Under the pieces are notes generated by a model. The model saw only the letters and a program-made list of their open reading frames with translations, was not told the origin of the DNA and made no database searches. Positions 1-8,838 of a stretch of DNA of 64,000 nt are shown in pieces (position 1 is the first letter of the stretch; every line of letters begins with the position of its first letter). The stretch is from the NCBI GenBank assembly GCA_900596015.1, contig UVIF01000001.1, positions 992,937-1,056,936 of the forward strand. Reading direction: 5' to 3'. The translations under genes were made by a program, and so were the position numbers. This stretch comes from Pseudomonas viridiflava. Its GTDB lineage: Bacteria > Pseudomonadota > Gammaproteobacteria > Pseudomonadales > Pseudomonadaceae.

Positions 1-588
1 TACAACCAGTACCGCGACTTCATCAACGAGGATGCGGTCACCCCCGGAGCGACGTCCGCGGTGTTCCAAAGCAACAATATCAAGCATGCCACCATCGAGG
101 GCGTCGAGCTCAAGGGCCGCTTGAACCTGGACAGCTTCGGTGCACCGCAAGGTCTCTACAGCCAAGGCTCCATCGCGTACGCCCATGGCAAGAACGAAGA
201 CAACGGCCAACCGATCAACAGCGTCAATCCGCTCAAGGGCGTATTCGGCCTGGGCTACGAGCAGCAGCAGTATGGCGGCCTGCTCAGTTGGACACTGGTC
301 AAGCGTCAGAACCGGGTGGACAGCAGCGCGTTCAAGTCGCCGGACGGCAGCGGTGTGTTCAAAACACCTGGCTTCGGCATCCTCGACCTGGCCGGTTACT
401 ACAAGGTCACCGACGACGTCACAGTCAACGCCGGCCTGTACAACCTCACCGACAAGAAATACTGGCTATGGGACGACGTGCGCAGTTATGACGGCGTGGG
501 CGAAGCGGCGGTGACATCACCCGCCAATCTCGACCGCCTCACTGCTCCCGGTCGTAATTTCGCGATCAATCTGGTTTGGGACATCTGA
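1..588 (+). CDS. TonB-dependent receptor, heme/hemoglobin type, C-terminal part
   Basis: The frame is open from base 1, so the N-terminus (plug domain and most of the barrel) lies outside the window. The visible 195 residues show outer-membrane beta-barrel features: alternating aromatic strands, the NLTDKKYW motif near the end that is common in TonB-dependent receptors, and a terminal strand finishing in Trp-Asp-Ile. The protein would sit in the outer membrane and import a ligand using TonB energy. A heme oxygenase gene follows 113 bp downstream on the same strand, which suggests heme or hemoprotein as the ligand (HasR/PhuR-like). The ligand assignment is inference from context. Confidence 0.8.
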   Translation, partial: YNQYRDFINEDAVTPGATSAVFQSNNIKHATIEGVELKGRLNLDSFGAPQGLYSQGSIAYAHGKNEDNGQPINSVNPLKGVFGLGYEQQQYGGLLSWTLVKRQNRVDSSAFKSPDGSGVFKTPGFGILDLAGYYKVTDDVTVNAGLYNLTDKKYWLWDDVRSYDGVGEAAVTSPANLDRLTAPGRNFAINLVWDI

Positions 589-600
589 CAATGGCACTGT

Positions 601-640
601 AGGGGCAGATAACCGCTGTCCCTGTGGTGAGATTTTTTTA
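601..640 (+). terminator. Possible weak terminator after the receptor gene
   Basis: An 8-bp stem (AGGGGCAG with CTGTCCCT, one G-U pair) at 601-623 is followed about ten bases later by a run of T at 633-639. The gap between stem and T-run is longer than in a classical intrinsic terminator, so this is tentative. If it works, the heme oxygenase would need its own promoter in 640-690. Confidence 0.3.
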
Positions 641-701
641 CGGTCCGCTGTGAGCTGACTCGTCTCGTCTACACAGCACCGCATTTTTCAAGGAACTCGC
701 A

Positions 702-1319
702 ATGACCGTCACCGAGCACACTCAGGACCATGCCCCACTGCGCTCTGCCCGCTTGCGCGCGATCAGCCAGGCGTTGCACGACAGACTGGAACACACCGTG
801 GCGCGCTACGCGCCCTTCGATACGCCGCAAAGCTATGCGCGTTTTCTGCAGATGCAGTACCTGTTCCAATCCGAGCTGCAACACCTGTACAACGACCCGG
901 CCCTGATCGCCTTGTTTCCCGATCTGCCCGAGCGCTGCCGCGCAGAGGCGGCCAAGGCCGACCTGCTCGATCTGGGCGTGGCCATTCCGCAACCTGTGCC
1001 GGGCGCCCTCAGCGAGCCCAGTCAGGCCACGGCGCTCACCTGGATTCGCGTCTCCGAAGGGTCTAAACTCGGCGCCGCCATCCTGATCAAACGGGCTAAC
1101 GCCCTGGGCTACACCGCAAGTTTCGGTGCTCGCCATTTGGCCGAACCCGAGGGCGGACGCGGCAAGGGTTGGAAAGCCTTCAACGCGATCTTCGACGCCC
1201 TGCCGTTCAGCGCGGCTGAAGAAGCGCAAGCCGATCAGGCGGCCAACGATGCTTTTGCGCGCTTGCAGGTGCTGCTGCAACACACCTACGCCGACCACAA
1301 GGAAACGGCGCCGGCCTGA
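702..1319 (+). CDS. hemO: Heme oxygenase, biliverdin-producing
   Basis: A 205-residue cytoplasmic protein of the bacterial heme oxygenase (HemO/PigA) family, which opens heme to biliverdin, releasing iron and CO. The strongest signature is VSEGSKLGAAIL around residues 112-123, the distal-helix region typical of PigA. The length fits the family (about 200 residues). An N-terminal His in the helix ISQALHDRLEH is a candidate proximal heme ligand. The ATG follows AAGGAACTCGCA, a good Shine-Dalgarno at suitable spacing. It sits directly after a heme-type TonB receptor, which fits iron acquisition from imported heme. I do not see a convincing Fur box in the 113-bp gap. Confidence 0.9.
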   Translation: MTVTEHTQDHAPLRSARLRAISQALHDRLEHTVARYAPFDTPQSYARFLQMQYLFQSELQHLYNDPALIALFPDLPERCRAEAAKADLLDLGVAIPQPVPGALSEPSQATALTWIRVSEGSKLGAAILIKRANALGYTASFGARHLAEPEGGRGKGWKAFNAIFDALPFSAAEEAQADQAANDAFARLQVLLQHTYADHKETAPA

Positions 1320-1328
1320 CCCCACTGT

Positions 1329-1739
1329 ATGGAACTCATGGACAACCCTAGCCCGCTTCCCTCGAAACTGGCCCGCGTGCTTTACGGCCTGCTGGCCTAT
1401 ACCAGCCTGATTATCGGGCTGATCGCCATCGTGGTGCCGGGGTTGCCCACCACCGAGTTCATTCTGCTGGCCGCGTGGGCGGCGACTAAAAGCTCGCCGC
1501 GGCTGAGCGCCTGGCTGGAAAACCACAAGTTGTTCGGGCCCATGCTGCGCAACTGGCGCAACGGCAAGGTGATAACCCGCCGAACCAAGGTCAGCGCAAC
1601 CGTCAGCATGGTGCTCTGTTCCGTGCTCATGTGGTTCACCCTCAAGCAGCACTGGCCGGTATACGCGGCAATCTCCGGCATGGTGCTGGTCAACCTGTGG
1701 ATCTGGTCGCGGCCCGAACGCATCAACCCCCAGCGCTGA
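1329..1739 (+). CDS. YbaN/DUF454 family inner-membrane protein
   Basis: A 136-residue protein with hydrophobic segments around residues 18-45 and 95-125. It contains the family motif VVPGLPTTEFILLAAW (residues about 35-50), followed by a cytoplasmic SSPRLSAWLENH segment, as in E. coli YbaN. It starts ten bases after the heme oxygenase stop, so co-transcription is likely. An in-frame ATG at 1338 is an equally good start because neither has a strong ribosome-binding site. DUF454 proteins have no settled function. Linkage to heme genes is often seen in Pseudomonas, but a role in heme use is inference. Confidence 0.8.
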   Translation: MELMDNPSPLPSKLARVLYGLLAYTSLIIGLIAIVVPGLPTTEFILLAAWAATKSSPRLSAWLENHKLFGPMLRNWRNGKVITRRTKVSATVSMVLCSVLMWFTLKQHWPVYAAISGMVLVNLWIWSRPERINPQR

Positions 1740-1820
1740 GCAAGCCGGCGTCGGTGCTACAGCTTTGCGCGATGGCAAGGCATACTGCGTCCCTCCGCTG
1801 CCCGGAATGCTCGAGACCCC

Positions 1821-3329
1821 ATGCGTATCCACGTCAGCTTCATCGACCGTGTCGGCATCACCCAGGAAGTGCTGGCCCTGTTGGGGGCGCGCAACCTCAA
1901 CCTCGACGCAGTCGAAATGGTCCCGCCCAACGTCTATATCGACGCGCCGACCCTCAGTCCGCTGGTACTGGAAGAGCTGCACGATGCGCTGTTCCGGGTA
2001 CGGGGCGTGGAGGACGTGCGCGTGGTCGACATTCTTCCGGGACAACGGCGGCACCTGCAGCTCGAAGCCTTGCTGGCCGCCATGGCCGATCCGGTGCTGG
2101 CACTGGACAGCGCCGGCAATGTGCTGTTGGCCAACCCGGCTTTGGTCGAGCTCTACGGCCGCGAGCCGGCCGGACAGTCGGTAGCGGACCTGTTCGCCGA
2201 TCCTGCCTTGCTCGGCGCCCTGCTCGAACAGGGGTTCCGCCTGCCGCTGCGCGAGGTCAACCTGAATGGCCAGACGCTGTTGCTCGATGCCACACCGATC
2301 ACCGACGCCGGCGCTCTGCTGACGCTGTACCCGCCCAACCGCATGGGTGAGCGGCTGGCCGCCCTGCACCACGACCACGCCGAAGGGTTCGATTCGCTAC
2401 TGGGCGACTCCGCACCGATTCGTGCGCTCAAGGCCCGGGCGCAACGTGTTGCGGCCCTGGATGCACCGCTGTTGATCCAGGGTGAAACCGGCACGGGCAA
2501 AGAGCTGGTGGCACGGGCCTGCCATGCCGTCAGCGCGCGCCACAGCGCGCCGTTCCTGGCGCTCAACTGTGCCGCCCTGCCGGAAAATCTCGCCGAAAGC
2601 GAGCTGTTCGGCTATGCCCCCGGCGCATTCACCGGCGCCCAGCGCGGCGGCAAGCCTGGCTTGATGGAGCTGGCCCACCAAGGCACGGTGTTTCTCGACG
2701 AAATCGGCGAAATGTCGCCGTACCTGCAGGCCAAGCTGCTGCGGTTCCTCAACGATGGCAGCTTTCGCCGGGTAGGCGGCGACCGTGAGGTCAAGGTCAA
2801 CGTGCGCATCCTCAGCGCCACCCACCGCAACCTGGAGCAGATGGTGGCCGAAGGCGCCTTCCGCGAAGATCTGTTCTACCGCCTGAACGTGCTCAACCTG
2901 AACGTGCCACCCCTGCGCGAGCGCGGCGAAGATATCCTGCTGTTGGCCCGTTATTTCATGCAGCAGGCTTGCACGCAGATTCAGCGACCGATATGCCGAC
3001 TGACAGCGAGCACCTATCCGGCCCTGCTGGGCAACCGCTGGCCGGGCAATGTTCGGCAGTTGCAGAACGTGATCTTTCGCGCAGCCGCCGTCTGTGAAAG
3101 CAATACGGTGGACATCGGCGATCTGGATATTGCCGGTACCAGCGTGACTCGCCGCAATGACGGTGAAGTCGTCAGCCTGGAACAGGCCGTTGGGGCTTAC
3201 GAAAAAGCGCTTCTGGAAAAGCTGTACCCCAGCTATCCATCCAGCCGGCAACTGGCCAGCCGTCTACTGACATCCCACACGGCCATTGCCAATCGGCTGC
3301 GCAAGTATGGGATCGGTGGCGTGAACTGA
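1821..3329 (+). CDS. gcsR: Sigma-54 activator of the TyrR/GcsR family
   Basis: A 502-residue enhancer-binding protein with TyrR architecture. It has an N-terminal ACT domain (residues 1-70), a PAS-like domain (about 78-185), and a sigma-54 AAA+ domain (about 190-430). That domain shows Walker A GETGTGKE, the sigma-54 contact loop GAFTGA and Walker B GTVFLDEIGE. A short C-terminal TyrR-type helix-turn-helix follows. GAFTGA marks it as a true activator of RNA polymerase-sigma54. It lies just upstream of gcvHPT. In P. aeruginosa the equivalent protein GcsR switches on glycine cleavage when glycine is present. The close paralogue PhhR (aromatic amino acids) is the main alternative, but neighbours and a -24/-12 promoter before gcvH favour GcsR. 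Confidence 0.85.
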   Translation: MRIHVSFIDRVGITQEVLALLGARNLNLDAVEMVPPNVYIDAPTLSPLVLEELHDALFRVRGVEDVRVVDILPGQRRHLQLEALLAAMADPVLALDSAGNVLLANPALVELYGREPAGQSVADLFADPALLGALLEQGFRLPLREVNLNGQTLLLDATPITDAGALLTLYPPNRMGERLAALHHDHAEGFDSLLGDSAPIRALKARAQRVAALDAPLLIQGETGTGKELVARACHAVSARHSAPFLALNCAALPENLAESELFGYAPGAFTGAQRGGKPGLMELAHQGTVFLDEIGEMSPYLQAKLLRFLNDGSFRRVGGDREVKVNVRILSATHRNLEQMVAEGAFREDLFYRLNVLNLNVPPLRERGEDILLLARYFMQQACTQIQRPICRLTASTYPALLGNRWPGNVRQLQNVIFRAAAVCESNTVDIGDLDIAGTSVTRRNDGEVVSLEQAVGAYEKALLEKLYPSYPSSRQLASRLLTSHTAIANRLRKYGIGGVN

Positions 3330-3348
3330 TACAAAAGATGAACCGGAC

Positions 3349-3366
3349 TGTATCATTTTCAATACA
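3349..3366. promoter_or_regulatory. Candidate TyrR/GcsR-type box
   Basis: An imperfect 18-bp palindrome, TGTATC-N6-AATACA, with the same spacing as TyrR boxes (TGTAAA-N6-TTTACA). It begins 20 bp after the gcsR stop and about 270 bp upstream of the gcvH sigma-54 promoter, a distance compatible with enhancer action. Only one half-site position differs from perfect symmetry. Binding is unproven. Confidence 0.35.
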
Positions 3367-3413
3367 TCGTACGTAATTCGATACGGCTTGGCAGTGAGGC
3401 GTCAGACGACTCT

Positions 3414-3502
3414 TGTAGCAGCGGCGCAAGCCGTGTCAGGGCTCGTCTGGGACCATGCAATAGACCGCGTCTACTGCCGACGCGGCTTGCGCCGCTGCCA
3501 CA
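3414..3502. repeat. REP pair (GTAGCAGCGGCGCAAGCC type) forming a large hairpin
   Basis: Two arms of the same REP family face each other: TGTAGCAGCGGCGCAAGCCG at the left and its near-complement GACGCGGCTTGCGCCGCTGC at the right, about 40 bp apart. The same family occurs at 21316-21610 and 42495-42740. It lies between gcsR and the gcvH promoter and may serve as a transcript end or mRNA stabiliser for gcsR. Confidence 0.8.
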
Positions 3503-3535
3503 GGGGAATCAGCATGTTTGGTGATCTGGGGGTTG

Positions 3536-3553
3536 CGTAGCGTTTTCGTTACA
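3536..3553. promoter_or_regulatory. Candidate GcsR binding site upstream of gcvH
   Basis: Read on the minus strand this is TGTAACG-AAAA-CGCTACG. As I recall it, the published P. aeruginosa GcsR site is TGTAACG-N4-CGTTCCG, so this copy matches the first half exactly and five of seven bases in the second. It is centred about 75 bp upstream of the -24 element at 3620, a normal enhancer distance for a sigma-54 activator. Confidence 0.55.
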
Positions 3554-3618
3554 GGGGCTGCGATGTTTGAATGGTGTGATCTACCTGAAGCCCTTGCAGC
3601 CTGTGACTTTGGGAAATC

Positions 3619-3634
3619 TGGCAACCATCTTGCT
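3619..3634 (+). promoter_or_regulatory. Sigma-54 (-24/-12) promoter of gcvHPT
   Basis: TGGCAACCATCTTGCT matches the sigma-54 consensus TGGCACG-N4-TTGC(A/T), with the invariant GG at 3620-3621 and GC at 3632-3633 spaced exactly 12 bp. Transcription would begin near 3645, leaving a leader of about 33 bases before the gcvH ATG at 3678. It fits the upstream sigma-54 activator gene. Confidence 0.75.
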
Positions 3635-3677
3635 AAGTAACCGCCATTGCTGAACCCCAAATCACTGCGGAGTTTCC

Positions 3678-4055
3678 ATGAGCGAGTTGCGTTTCACCGT
3701 CGAACACGAATGGCTACGCCTCGAAGCCGACGGTAGCGTCACGGTCGGTATCACCCCTTTCGCCCAGAATGCCTTGGGCGACGTGGTGTTCGTGCAGTTG
3801 CCCGAGCTCGCGCGTCATGCGCGCGATGCCGAGGTTTCGGTGCTGGAATCGGTGAAGGCCGCCAGCAGCATCAACATGCCGCTGGATGGCGAGATCGTCG
3901 AAGTCAACCCGGCGCTCGATGCAGCTCCGGAGCTCGTCAACCAAGACCCACTGGCACAAGGCTGGTTCTTCCGGTTCATCCCCGACGACCTCGAACAGGT
4001 TCGCGCCTTGCTCGACCAGACCGCCTACGACAACCTGATCGCCGCCCAAGGCTGA
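3678..4055 (+). CDS. gcvH: Glycine cleavage system H protein
   Basis: A 125-residue lipoyl carrier protein that shuttles the aminomethyl group between the P, T and L proteins of the glycine cleavage complex. The lipoylated lysine is K60 in the motif VLESVKAAS, and the surrounding hammerhead sheet (GDVVFVQLPE) is intact. The start follows TGCGGAGTTTCC, a good ribosome-binding site. First gene of gcvH-gcvP-gcvT, nine bases before gcvP. Expected to be induced by glycine through the sigma-54 promoter at 3619. Pseudomonas often has a second gcvH elsewhere; this would be the GcsR-linked copy. Confidence 0.95.
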   Translation: MSELRFTVEHEWLRLEADGSVTVGITPFAQNALGDVVFVQLPELARHARDAEVSVLESVKAASSINMPLDGEIVEVNPALDAAPELVNQDPLAQGWFFRFIPDDLEQVRALLDQTAYDNLIAAQG

Positions 4056-4064
4056 GGACCGACC

Positions 4065-6926
4065 ATGACTCGCGCCATTGCATTGCACACCGACAACGAA
4101 TTCATCGCCCGCCACATCGGCCCGGGCCCGGCCGACGAGCAGGCCATGCTCGACTTCCTGGGCTTCGACAGCCTCGATGCCCTGAGCGCCAGCGTCATCC
4201 CCGAAAGCATCAAGGGCACCAGCGTGCTGGGCCTTTCGGCCGGGCAAAGCGAAGCCGATGCCCTGGCCGCGATCAAGGCCATCGCCCAGCAGAACCAACT
4301 GTTCAAGAACTACATCGGCCAGGGCTACTACAACACCCACACCCCCGCGCCGATTCTGCGCAACCTGCTGGAAAACCCCGCGTGGTACACGGCCTACACG
4401 CCGTATCAGCCGGAAATCTCCCAGGGTCGTCTGGAAGCGCTGCTCAACTTCCAGACCTTGATCAGCGACCTGACCGGCTTGCCTATCGCCAATGCCTCGC
4501 TGCTTGACGAAGCGACCGCCGCCGCCGAAGCCATGACCTTCTGCAAACGGTTGAGCAAGAACAAGAGCAGCCAGCGCTTTTTCGCCTCCAGCCATTGCCA
4601 TCCGCAGACCCTGGCCGTGCTGATTACCCGCGCCGAGCCGCTGGGTATCGAGGTGGTCATTGGCGACGAGCACGAGCTTGCCGACACCGACGGCTTCTTC
4701 GGCGCCCTGCTGCAGTATCCCGCCAGCAACGGCGACATTTTCGACTACCGTGAACTGGTGGAGCGCTTCCATGCCGGCAACGCACTGGTCGCCGTAGCGG
4801 CCGACCTGCTTGCCCTGACGCTGCTCAGCCCACCGGGCGAGTTCGGTGCCGACGTCGCCATCGGCAGCGCCCAGCGTTTCGGCGTGCCACTGGGTTTCGG
4901 CGGTCCACACGCCGCGTACTTTTCCACCCGTGACAGCTTCAAGCGCGACATGCCGGGCCGTCTGGTCGGCGTGTCCGTGGACCGCCACGGCAAGAGCGCC
5001 CTGCGCCTGGCCATGCAGACCCGCGAGCAGCACATCCGTCGCGAGAAGGCCACCAGTAACATCTGCACGGCGCAGGTCCTGCTGGCCAACATCGCCAGCA
5101 TGTACGCGGTCTACCACGGCCCGGCCGGTCTGATCCAGATCGCTCGGCGCACCCATCAGTTGACCGCCATCCTGGCGCGCGGCCTGACGCAATTGGGCGT
5201 GCGCGTCGAACAGCAGCATTTCTTCGACACGCTGACCCTGGCCACCGGCAGTGCGACCGAGCGCCTGCATGAGCAGGCCCGTGCAGCGGGTATCAACCTG
5301 CGCGAAGTCGACGCGCAGCGCGTGGGTATCTCGCTGGACGAAACCACCCGCCAGGCCGATGTCGAAGCCTTGTGGCAGCTGTTCCACAACGCAAGCACGC
5401 AGGTGGTATTCCAGACCCTGGCCGATGAGGTCAGCGATCAACTGCCCGAACCGCTGCTGCGCCAGTCGGCGATCCTGCAGCATCCGGTGTTCAACCGCTA
5501 TCACTCGGAAACCGAGCTGATGCGCTACCTGCGCCGCCTGGCCGACAAGGACCTGGCCCTGGATCGCACCATGATCCCGCTGGGCTCCTGCACCATGAAG
5601 CTCAATGCCGCCAGCGAAATGATCCCGGTGACCTGGGCCGAGTTCGGTCAGTTGCACCCCTTCGCGCCGGCTGCGCAGAGCCAGGGCTACCAACTGCTGA
5701 CCGACGAATTGGAGAGCATGCTGTGCGCGGCCACCGGCTACGATTCCGTGTCACTGCAGCCCAACGCCGGCTCCCAAGGTGAATACGCCGGCTTGCTGGC
5801 CATTCGGGCCTACCACCAGAGCCGCGGCGAAGCGCACCGCGACATCTGCCTGATTCCATCCTCGGCGCACGGTACCAATCCGGCGACCGCGCACATGGCC
5901 GGGATGCGCGTCGTGGTCACCGCCTGCGATGCACGCGGCAACGTCGACATCGAAGACCTGCGCGCCAAGGCCATCGAGCACGGTGACAAGCTCGCCGCAC
6001 TGATGATCACCTACCCGTCCACCCATGGCGTGTTCGAGGAAGGCATCCGCGAGATCTGCGCGATCATCCATGACCACGGCGGCCAGGTGTACATCGATGG
6101 CGCCAACATGAACGCCATGGTCGGCCTGTGTGCACCGGGCAAGTTCGGCGGCGACGTGTCCCACCTGAACCTGCACAAGACCTTCTGCATTCCCCATGGC
6201 GGTGGCGGCCCAGGTGTCGGCCCGATTGGCGTGAAAGCGCACCTGGCGCCGTTTCTGCCCGGCCATGCCGCGCTGGAGCGCAAACAGGGCGCGGTCTGCG
6301 CAGCGCCGTTCGGCAGCGCCAGCATCCTGCCGATCACCTGGATGTACATTCGCATGATGGGCGGCGATGGTCTCAAGCGCGCGTCCCAGGTGGCCATCCT
6401 CAACGCCAACTACATTGCCCGGCGCCTGGAACAGCACTACCCGATCCTCTATGCCGGCAGCAACGGCCTGGTGGCTCACGAGTGCATCCTCGACGTACGC
6501 CCACTCAAGGACAGCAGCGGCATCAGCGTCGACGACGTCGCCAAGCGCCTGATCGACTTCGGCTTCCATGCCCCGACCATGTCGTTCCCGGTGGCAGGTA
6601 CCTTGATGATCGAACCGACCGAAAGCGAGTCGCTGGAAGAACTCGATCGGTTCTGCAACGCCATGATCCAGATCCGCGAAGAGATTCGCGCCGTCGAGGA
6701 AGGCCGTCTGGATCGCGAAGACAACCCGCTGAAAAACGCGCCGCACACCGCCGCCGAACTGGTCGGTGAGTGGACCCACGCCTACAGCCGCGAACAGGCG
6801 GTCTACCCGCTGCCGACGCTGCAGGAAAACAAGTACTGGCCGCCTGTGGGTCGGGTCGACAATGTTTTCGGGGATCGCAACCTGGTGTGCGCCTGCCCTT
6901 CCATCGAAGCCTATCAGCAAGCGTGA
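4065..6926 (+). CDS. gcvP: Glycine dehydrogenase (decarboxylating), P protein
   Basis: A 953-residue PLP enzyme that decarboxylates glycine and passes the aminomethyl group to lipoyl-GcvH. It is the long single-chain form in which the two halves of the archaeal and Gram-positive subunits are fused. The N-terminal half begins with the FIARHIGP motif (residues 12-19). The C-terminal half carries the PLP lysine, K705, in [18 protein letters not shown]. Length equals the E. coli enzyme (957). It follows gcvH by nine bases with its own GGACCGACC ribosome-binding region. No frameshift is seen. Confidence 0.97.
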   Translation: MTRAIALHTDNEFIARHIGPGPADEQAMLDFLGFDSLDALSASVIPESIKGTSVLGLSAGQSEADALAAIKAIAQQNQLFKNYIGQGYYNTHTPAPILRNLLENPAWYTAYTPYQPEISQGRLEALLNFQTLISDLTGLPIANASLLDEATAAAEAMTFCKRLSKNKSSQRFFASSHCHPQTLAVLITRAEPLGIEVVIGDEHELADTDGFFGALLQYPASNGDIFDYRELVERFHAGNALVAVAADLLALTLLSPPGEFGADVAIGSAQRFGVPLGFGGPHAAYFSTRDSFKRDMPGRLVGVSVDRHGKSALRLAMQTREQHIRREKATSNICTAQVLLANIASMYAVYHGPAGLIQIARRTHQLTAILARGLTQLGVRVEQQHFFDTLTLATGSATERLHEQARAAGINLREVDAQRVGISLDETTRQADVEALWQLFHNASTQVVFQTLADEVSDQLPEPLLRQSAILQHPVFNRYHSETELMRYLRRLADKDLALDRTMIPLGSCTMKLNAASEMIPVTWAEFGQLHPFAPAAQSQGYQLLTDELESMLCAATGYDSVSLQPNAGSQGEYAGLLAIRAYHQSRGEAHRDICLIPSSAHGTNPATAHMAGMRVVVTACDARGNVDIEDLRAKAIEHGDKLAALMITYPSTHGVFEEGIREICAIIHDHGGQVYIDGANMNAMVGLCAPGKFGGDVSHLNLHKTFCIPHGGGGPGVGPIGVKAHLAPFLPGHAALERKQGAVCAAPFGSASILPITWMYIRMMGGDGLKRASQVAILNANYIARRLEQHYPILYAGSNGLVAHECILDVRPLKDSSGISVDDVAKRLIDFGFHAPTMSFPVAGTLMIEPTESESLEELDRFCNAMIQIREEIRAVEEGRLDREDNPLKNAPHTAAELVGEWTHAYSREQAVYPLPTLQENKYWPPVGRVDNVFGDRNLVCACPSIEAYQQA

Positions 6927-6933
6927 CAACTGC

Positions 6934-6960
6934 GGCGCGCAGCGTTGATCGCTGCGCGCC
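6934..6960 (+). other. Intercistronic hairpin between gcvP and gcvT
   Basis: A perfect 11-bp GC-rich stem (GGCGCGCAGCG / CGCTGCGCGCC) with a five-base loop. No T-run follows, so it is more likely an mRNA stabiliser or partial attenuator than a full terminator. It lies where related Pseudomonas gcv operons carry glyA and sdaA. Confidence 0.7.
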
Positions 6961-6981
6961 CCGCCTCGCAAGGAACGAAAA

Positions 6982-8106
6982 ATGTCCGATGCCACTTTGC
7001 AAAAAACACCCCTGCACGCGCTGCACCTGGAACTGGGCGCGCGCATGGTGCCGTTCGCCGGCTACGACATGCCGGTACAGTATCCGCTGGGCGTGATGAA
7101 GGAGCACCGCCACACCCGTGCCCAGGCCGGGCTGTTCGACGTGTCGCACATGGGTCAGATTCGCCTGACCGGCGCCAATGCCGCCAAGGCACTGGAGACG
7201 CTGGTTCCGGTGGACATCATCGACCTGCCGGTGGGCATGCAGCGCTATGCCATGTTCACCAATGAACAGGGCGGCATTCTCGACGATCTGATGGTGGCGA
7301 ACCTGGGCAACGACACCTTGCTGCTGGTGGTCAACGCCGCCTGCAAGGATCAGGACCTTGCCCATCTTCAACGCCATCTGCACGGGCACTGCGAAATCGA
7401 AGCTTTGTTCGACGCACGTGCGCTGCTGGCGCTGCAGGGGCCAGCAGCGGTAACGGTGCTGTCGCGTCTGGCGCCGGAAGTTGCCGACATGACCTTCATG
7501 CAGTTCGCCAGCGTGAAGCTGCTGGGCGTGGACTGCTATGTGAGTCGCTCAGGCTATACCGGCGAAGACGGCTTCGAGATTTCCGTGCCCAGCGGCGCGG
7601 CAGAAGCGCTTGCGCGTGCCTTGCTGGCCGAGCCTGAAGTGGAACCGATCGGCCTGGGTGCACGCGATTCGCTGCGCCTGGAAGCAGGCCTGTGTCTGTA
7701 TGGCCATGACATGGACAGCGAGACCTCGCCGATCGCGGCCAGCTTGCTGTGGGCCATCTCCAAGGCGCGCCGTGCCGACGGCGCGCGTGCCGGTGGCTTC
7801 CCGGGTGCCGAGATCATCTTTGCCCAGCAACGCGATGGGGTCGCGCGCAAGCGAGTCGGCCTGCTGCCCCTGGAGCGCACACCGGTGCGCGAGGGCGCGC
7901 CGATCATCGATGCCCAGGGCGTCGAAGTCGGCCGCGTATGCAGCGGTGGTTTCGGCCCGACAATGGATGCTCCGGTTGCCATGGGCTATGTGGCGATCAG
8001 CTCTGCGGCGCTGGACAGCACGCTCAGTGCCATCGTGCGCGGCAAGCCCGTAGCGCTGAAAGTTGCCAAGATGCCCTTCGTCCCGCAACGCTATTATCGC
8101 GGATGA
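6982..8106 (+). CDS. gcvT: Glycine cleavage system aminomethyltransferase, T protein
   Basis: A 374-residue tetrahydrofolate-dependent aminomethyltransferase that releases ammonia from the GcvH-bound intermediate and yields 5,10-methylene-THF. Family features include LFDVSHMGQI near residue 50, the folate-site segment SRSGYTGEDGFEI around residues 189-201, and GLGARDSLRLEAGLCLYG around residues 222-239. ATG is preceded by AAGGAACG. It is separated from gcvP by 55 bp containing a strong hairpin. In P. aeruginosa glyA2 and sdaA lie between these two genes; here they are absent. Confidence 0.95.
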   Translation: MSDATLQKTPLHALHLELGARMVPFAGYDMPVQYPLGVMKEHRHTRAQAGLFDVSHMGQIRLTGANAAKALETLVPVDIIDLPVGMQRYAMFTNEQGGILDDLMVANLGNDTLLLVVNAACKDQDLAHLQRHLHGHCEIEALFDARALLALQGPAAVTVLSRLAPEVADMTFMQFASVKLLGVDCYVSRSGYTGEDGFEISVPSGAAEALARALLAEPEVEPIGLGARDSLRLEAGLCLYGHDMDSETSPIAASLLWAISKARRADGARAGGFPGAEIIFAQQRDGVARKRVGLLPLERTPVREGAPIIDAQGVEVGRVCSGGFGPTMDAPVAMGYVAISSAALDSTLSAIVRGKPVALKVAKMPFVPQRYYRG

Positions 8107-8529
8107 GTGCAACTCGCCGATTGCATCAACGCCACTTGGCAATCTAAGTGCTTTGGTAGATAAAAACTATGACCGGTGGAGAAAGCGTCATAGTACCAAC
8201 ACGCCTTCGGCCATTCTTCGAGGCGTTCGTAGGCGCTGACGTCAACGATATGCAGGTCATGCACGATCGTGGGGCAACGTCCCGGATACGGCCTGAAATG
8301 CGGCATGAAAAGGTCAAGACACAGGGGTTTCGAGGGCTTGTTTTTGTCGCTGAAGTTAGCGTAAAGTTTCTCCACTGTGTTTGCATGGGTCGCTTGGATC
8401 GTGACCTGGGCAGTAGCTCTGATCATTGCTACAACCCGTTCGACGTCTCTTACTTTCCTGCAAATCAGCCCAGTACTCTTTCATGTGAAAGACGCTGTTA
8501 ATAATTCTAGGTTTCAAGGAAATTAAGCT
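8107..8529. other. Gene-free 423-bp region before the cold-shock gene
   Basis: This stretch is more AT-rich than its neighbours and carries no convincing gene. A 110-codon open frame on the minus strand (8094-8426) and a similar plus-strand frame (8169-8501) match no family I recognise. The last 100 bases before 8530 probably hold the csp promoter and a long 5' untranslated region, as usual for CspA-type genes. The ribosome-binding site is AAGGAAATTAAGCT directly before the ATG. The AT-rich part could be a decayed insertion. Confidence 0.5.
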
Positions 8530-8742
8530 ATGTCGAATCGTCAAAGCGGTACCGTCAAGTGGTTCAACGACGAAAAAGGTTTCGGTTTCATCACGCCTGA
8601 GAGCGGCCCGGACCTGTTCGTACACTTCCGCGCCATTCAGGGCAATGGTTTCAAAAGCCTGAAAGAAGGCCAGAAGGTCACCTTCGTTGCCGTGCAGGGC
8701 CAGAAAGGCCTGCAGGCGGACGAGGTTCAAGCCGAGGCTTGA
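8530..8742 (+). CDS. CspA-family cold-shock protein
   Basis: A 70-residue single cold-shock domain protein with both RNA-binding motifs: [12 protein letters not shown] (RNP1 region, residues 10-21) and DLFVHFRAI (RNP2 region, residues 29-37). It binds single-stranded nucleic acid and acts as an RNA chaperone. It ends in an intrinsic terminator 15 bp downstream, so it is monocistronic. The long leader suggests post-transcriptional control. I cannot tell from sequence whether it is cold-induced or constitutive. Confidence 0.95.
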   Translation: MSNRQSGTVKWFNDEKGFGFITPESGPDLFVHFRAIQGNGFKSLKEGQKVTFVAVQGQKGLQADEVQAEA

Positions 8743-8756
8743 TTCGAGCGTCGCCG

Positions 8757-8790
8757 AAAAGCCCCAGCGCTGATAGCCTGGGGCTTTTTT
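8757..8790 (+). terminator. Intrinsic terminator of the cold-shock gene
   Basis: AAAAGCCCCAG and CTGGGGCTTTTTT form an inverted repeat with a short loop followed by six T. The A-run on the left makes it potentially active in both directions. Confidence 0.9.
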
Positions 8791-8838
8791 GTGGCCGCTC
8801 GGCAGACGTGACCGGCCTACTCTGCCCAAGGATCTTCA

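Noticed and set aside
669..2378. 569-codon open frame on the minus strand across heme oxygenase, YbaN and part of gcsR
   Set aside because: It mirrors three well-supported genes, has a His/Gln/Arg-rich translation typical of antisense frames in GC-rich DNA, and matches no family.
3640..3677. Glycine riboswitch before gcvH
   Set aside because: The leader from the predicted sigma-54 start is only about 33 bases, far too short for a glycine aptamer.
8094..8426. 110-codon minus-strand frame downstream of gcvT
   Set aside because: No recognisable family, and its end overlaps the gcvT stop region; treated as part of the unexplained AT-rich stretch.
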